From: an uncultured Ardenticatenia bacterium
GTDB lineage: Bacteria > Chloroflexota > Anaerolineae > 4572-78 > NAK82
Assembly: GCA_937127125.1 (NCBI GenBank)
Contig: CAKZLO010000034.1
Span: forward strand, 267,257-331,256
DNA length: 64,000 nucleotides
Reading direction: 5' to 3'
The notes beneath the pieces were generated by a model. That model did not search any database. It was not told the origin of the DNA and saw nothing but the letters and a program-made list of their open reading frames with translations. The position numbers were made by a program, and so were the translations under genes. This document shows positions 62,904 through 64,000 of the stretch, piece by piece (the first letter of the stretch is position 1; every line of letters starts with the position of its first letter).

Positions 62904-64000
62904 ATGAGAGCAAGGGCTTCTCTGGACCAGTATGATGCGCTTGCAGATCTCCTCAGTCGACTGCGCCGGTATTTTCCACATATGGGGCTGAACCTCTGGA
63001 CAATGCCACTATGGTTGTCACCGTTGGTGGCTCTCCTGCTGCTTGGTTATTCCAGCACTGCTATGTCAGTCACCCTGATCATTGAGCATAATGGACGTGA
63101 GTTAATCTATTACACCCATCAAACGAGTGTGCGCGCAGTGCTACGCGAAATCGGGCTCGTGTTGCAGCCGGAGGATGATGTCTTTCCCCATATCGATGCG
63201 ACGTTGCACAACAATGGCGTGGTGCGGATAAGTCTGGCACGACCAGTGATTATCGAGGTAGATGGTCGGATTATCCAGACATTTACCCGCCGGCAACGTG
63301 TGGATGAGATATTGAAAGGCGCAGGGGTTGAGTGCAAAGCGCAAGATGCAGTGCATTGGAACGAGATGGATCCTGAGATGTCAAGCGGGGCAACCCAAGC
63401 ACAACACTCGTCATCCCCAACGGCTGCGTCGCCTTTACAGCAATCGATTGTGCGTCCTCCAAGTTTTCATATCGTGGTACGCCGTGCGGTGCCGATCACG
63501 TTGCATGACGACACTACGACTGTCACGTTTTACGCGGCGGGTCCTAGCGTCGGCGAGGCGCTACGCGCGGCCGGCGTCGTTATCCGCCCAGGTGATTTAG
63601 TGGTGCCTGCACTTGACACTCCTGTATCATCCGGGTTGCACGTCTTTATCCGTCGGTCCCTCCCTGTTACTATCCGCGTGGATGGCCATCTGTTGGCGAT
63701 GCACACCCGCAGCCGTTCTGTAAGGGATCTGCTCGCCGAACAGAAAATCGTTTTAATGGGCAGCGACTACACCCTGCCTCCGCTGGATACTCCCCTTCAT
63801 CCAGGTGCTGTCGTTCAGGTTGTGCGACGGGAGGAACGCATCCGCTTCGAGCAAGAGATTATCCCCTATGAGACGGAGTGGATAGCGGATTCTGCAATGT
63901 TGCTTGACACGCAGCAGGTGGTGCAGCCTGGAACGGAAGGGGTTACCATGCGTCGTTACCGTTCAATCTACGAGGATGGCGTCGAGGTAGCAACAGTACT
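62904..64000 (+). CDS. DUF348/G5-domain surface protein (N-terminal part, cut by window edge)
   Basis: The frame from ATG 62904 is open for 365 codons to the window edge. After a basic N-terminus comes a membrane or signal segment (LWLSPLVALLLLGYSSTAMS, about 35-55). Three DUF348-type repeats follow (about 57-125, 160-235, 240-300), each with a beta-strand and an R-x-x-L-x-x-x-G/K-like helix (TSVRAVLREIGLVLQPEDD; VGEALRAAGVVIRPGD; VRDLLAEQKIVLMGSD). A G5-like region begins near residue 315 (EEIIPYETEW pattern). This layout matches YabE/resuscitation-promoting-factor proteins that remodel peptidoglycan; the catalytic domain, if any, lies outside the window. Confidence 0.85.
   Translation, partial: MRARASLDQYDALADLLSRLRRYFPHMGLNLWTMPLWLSPLVALLLLGYSSTAMSVTLIIEHNGRELIYYTHQTSVRAVLREIGLVLQPEDDVFPHIDATLHNNGVVRISLARPVIIEVDGRIIQTFTRRQRVDEILKGAGVECKAQDAVHWNEMDPEMSSGATQAQHSSSPTAASPLQQSIVRPPSFHIVVRRAVPITLHDDTTTVTFYAAGPSVGEALRAAGVVIRPGDLVVPALDTPVSSGLHVFIRRSLPVTIRVDGHLLAMHTRSRSVRDLLAEQKIVLMGSDYTLPPLDTPLHPGAVVQVVRREERIRFEQEIIPYETEWIADSAMLLDTQQVVQPGTEGVTMRRYRSIYEDGVEVATV

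Overview
The window looks like a bacterial chromosome segment from the phylum Chloroflexota, probably an aerobic or facultative and possibly thermophilic Anaerolineae-like lineage. The evidence is indirect: a long operon of membrane proteins with zinc-ribbon and MutL-like (ASKHA) genes that I associate with Chloroflexota, lipoprotein and Tat-lipoprotein signals with no sign of outer-membrane machinery, Bacillus-type long SRP RNA, an sdhCDAB complex, and Pro/Thr-rich surface proteins. I saw no phage genes, insertion sequences or CRISPR arrays. All homology statements come from reading motifs, not from database searches.

Layout. 1-6.5 kb: glyA (cut by the left edge), an apparently autoregulated LacI regulator with a stand-alone sugar ABC ATPase, an Rrf2 regulator with cysteine synthase, and two tandem DegV proteins. 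6.5-15.9 kb: one promoter followed by nine tightly packed genes (HEAT repeats, small and polytopic membrane proteins, a zinc-ribbon protein with eight W-L motifs, a MutL-like ATPase, a barrel-sandwich-like protein, a Pro/Thr-rich anchored protein). I regard this as the best candidate for an undescribed system. 16-19.5 kb: succinate dehydrogenase sdhCDAB. 19.5-21.1 kb: a processive family 2 glycosyltransferase with a strong leader hairpin. 21.2-26.6 kb: housekeeping genes (DUF177/YceD, rpmF, fabD, fabG, Asp23, nusB, tatB, tatC). 26.7-30.0 kb: a cyclic-2,3-diphosphoglycerate-synthetase-like GTPase facing larE-larC. 30.1-38.6 kb: a MarR-controlled RND efflux operon ending with a five-SH3b/beta-propeller lipoprotein. 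38.8-42.4 kb: a membrane-embedded spermidine-synthase-like protein convergent with a Tat-targeted radical-SAM enzyme.

42.6-56.6 kb is an inositol locus: two ribose-type ABC importers, iolI, iolN, iolO, a LacI regulator, iolG and iolM. Together they spell out the Thermotoga-type route from myo-inositol through scyllo-inosose, a diketo-inositol and 5-keto-L-gluconate to D-tagaturonate. The promoters of the two leading operons carry the same 14-base element centred on CACGTG just downstream of the -10 box, which is a good operator candidate for the local LacI protein.

56.6-64 kb: a SpoU-type RNA methyltransferase, a Cas4-like nuclease-fold protein, a leftward signalling operon (FHA protein, pseudokinase-PP2C fusion, Ser/Thr kinase-FHA), two tRNA-Ser genes, a long-form SRP RNA beginning 3 nt after the second tRNA, and a DUF348/G5 protein cut by the right edge.
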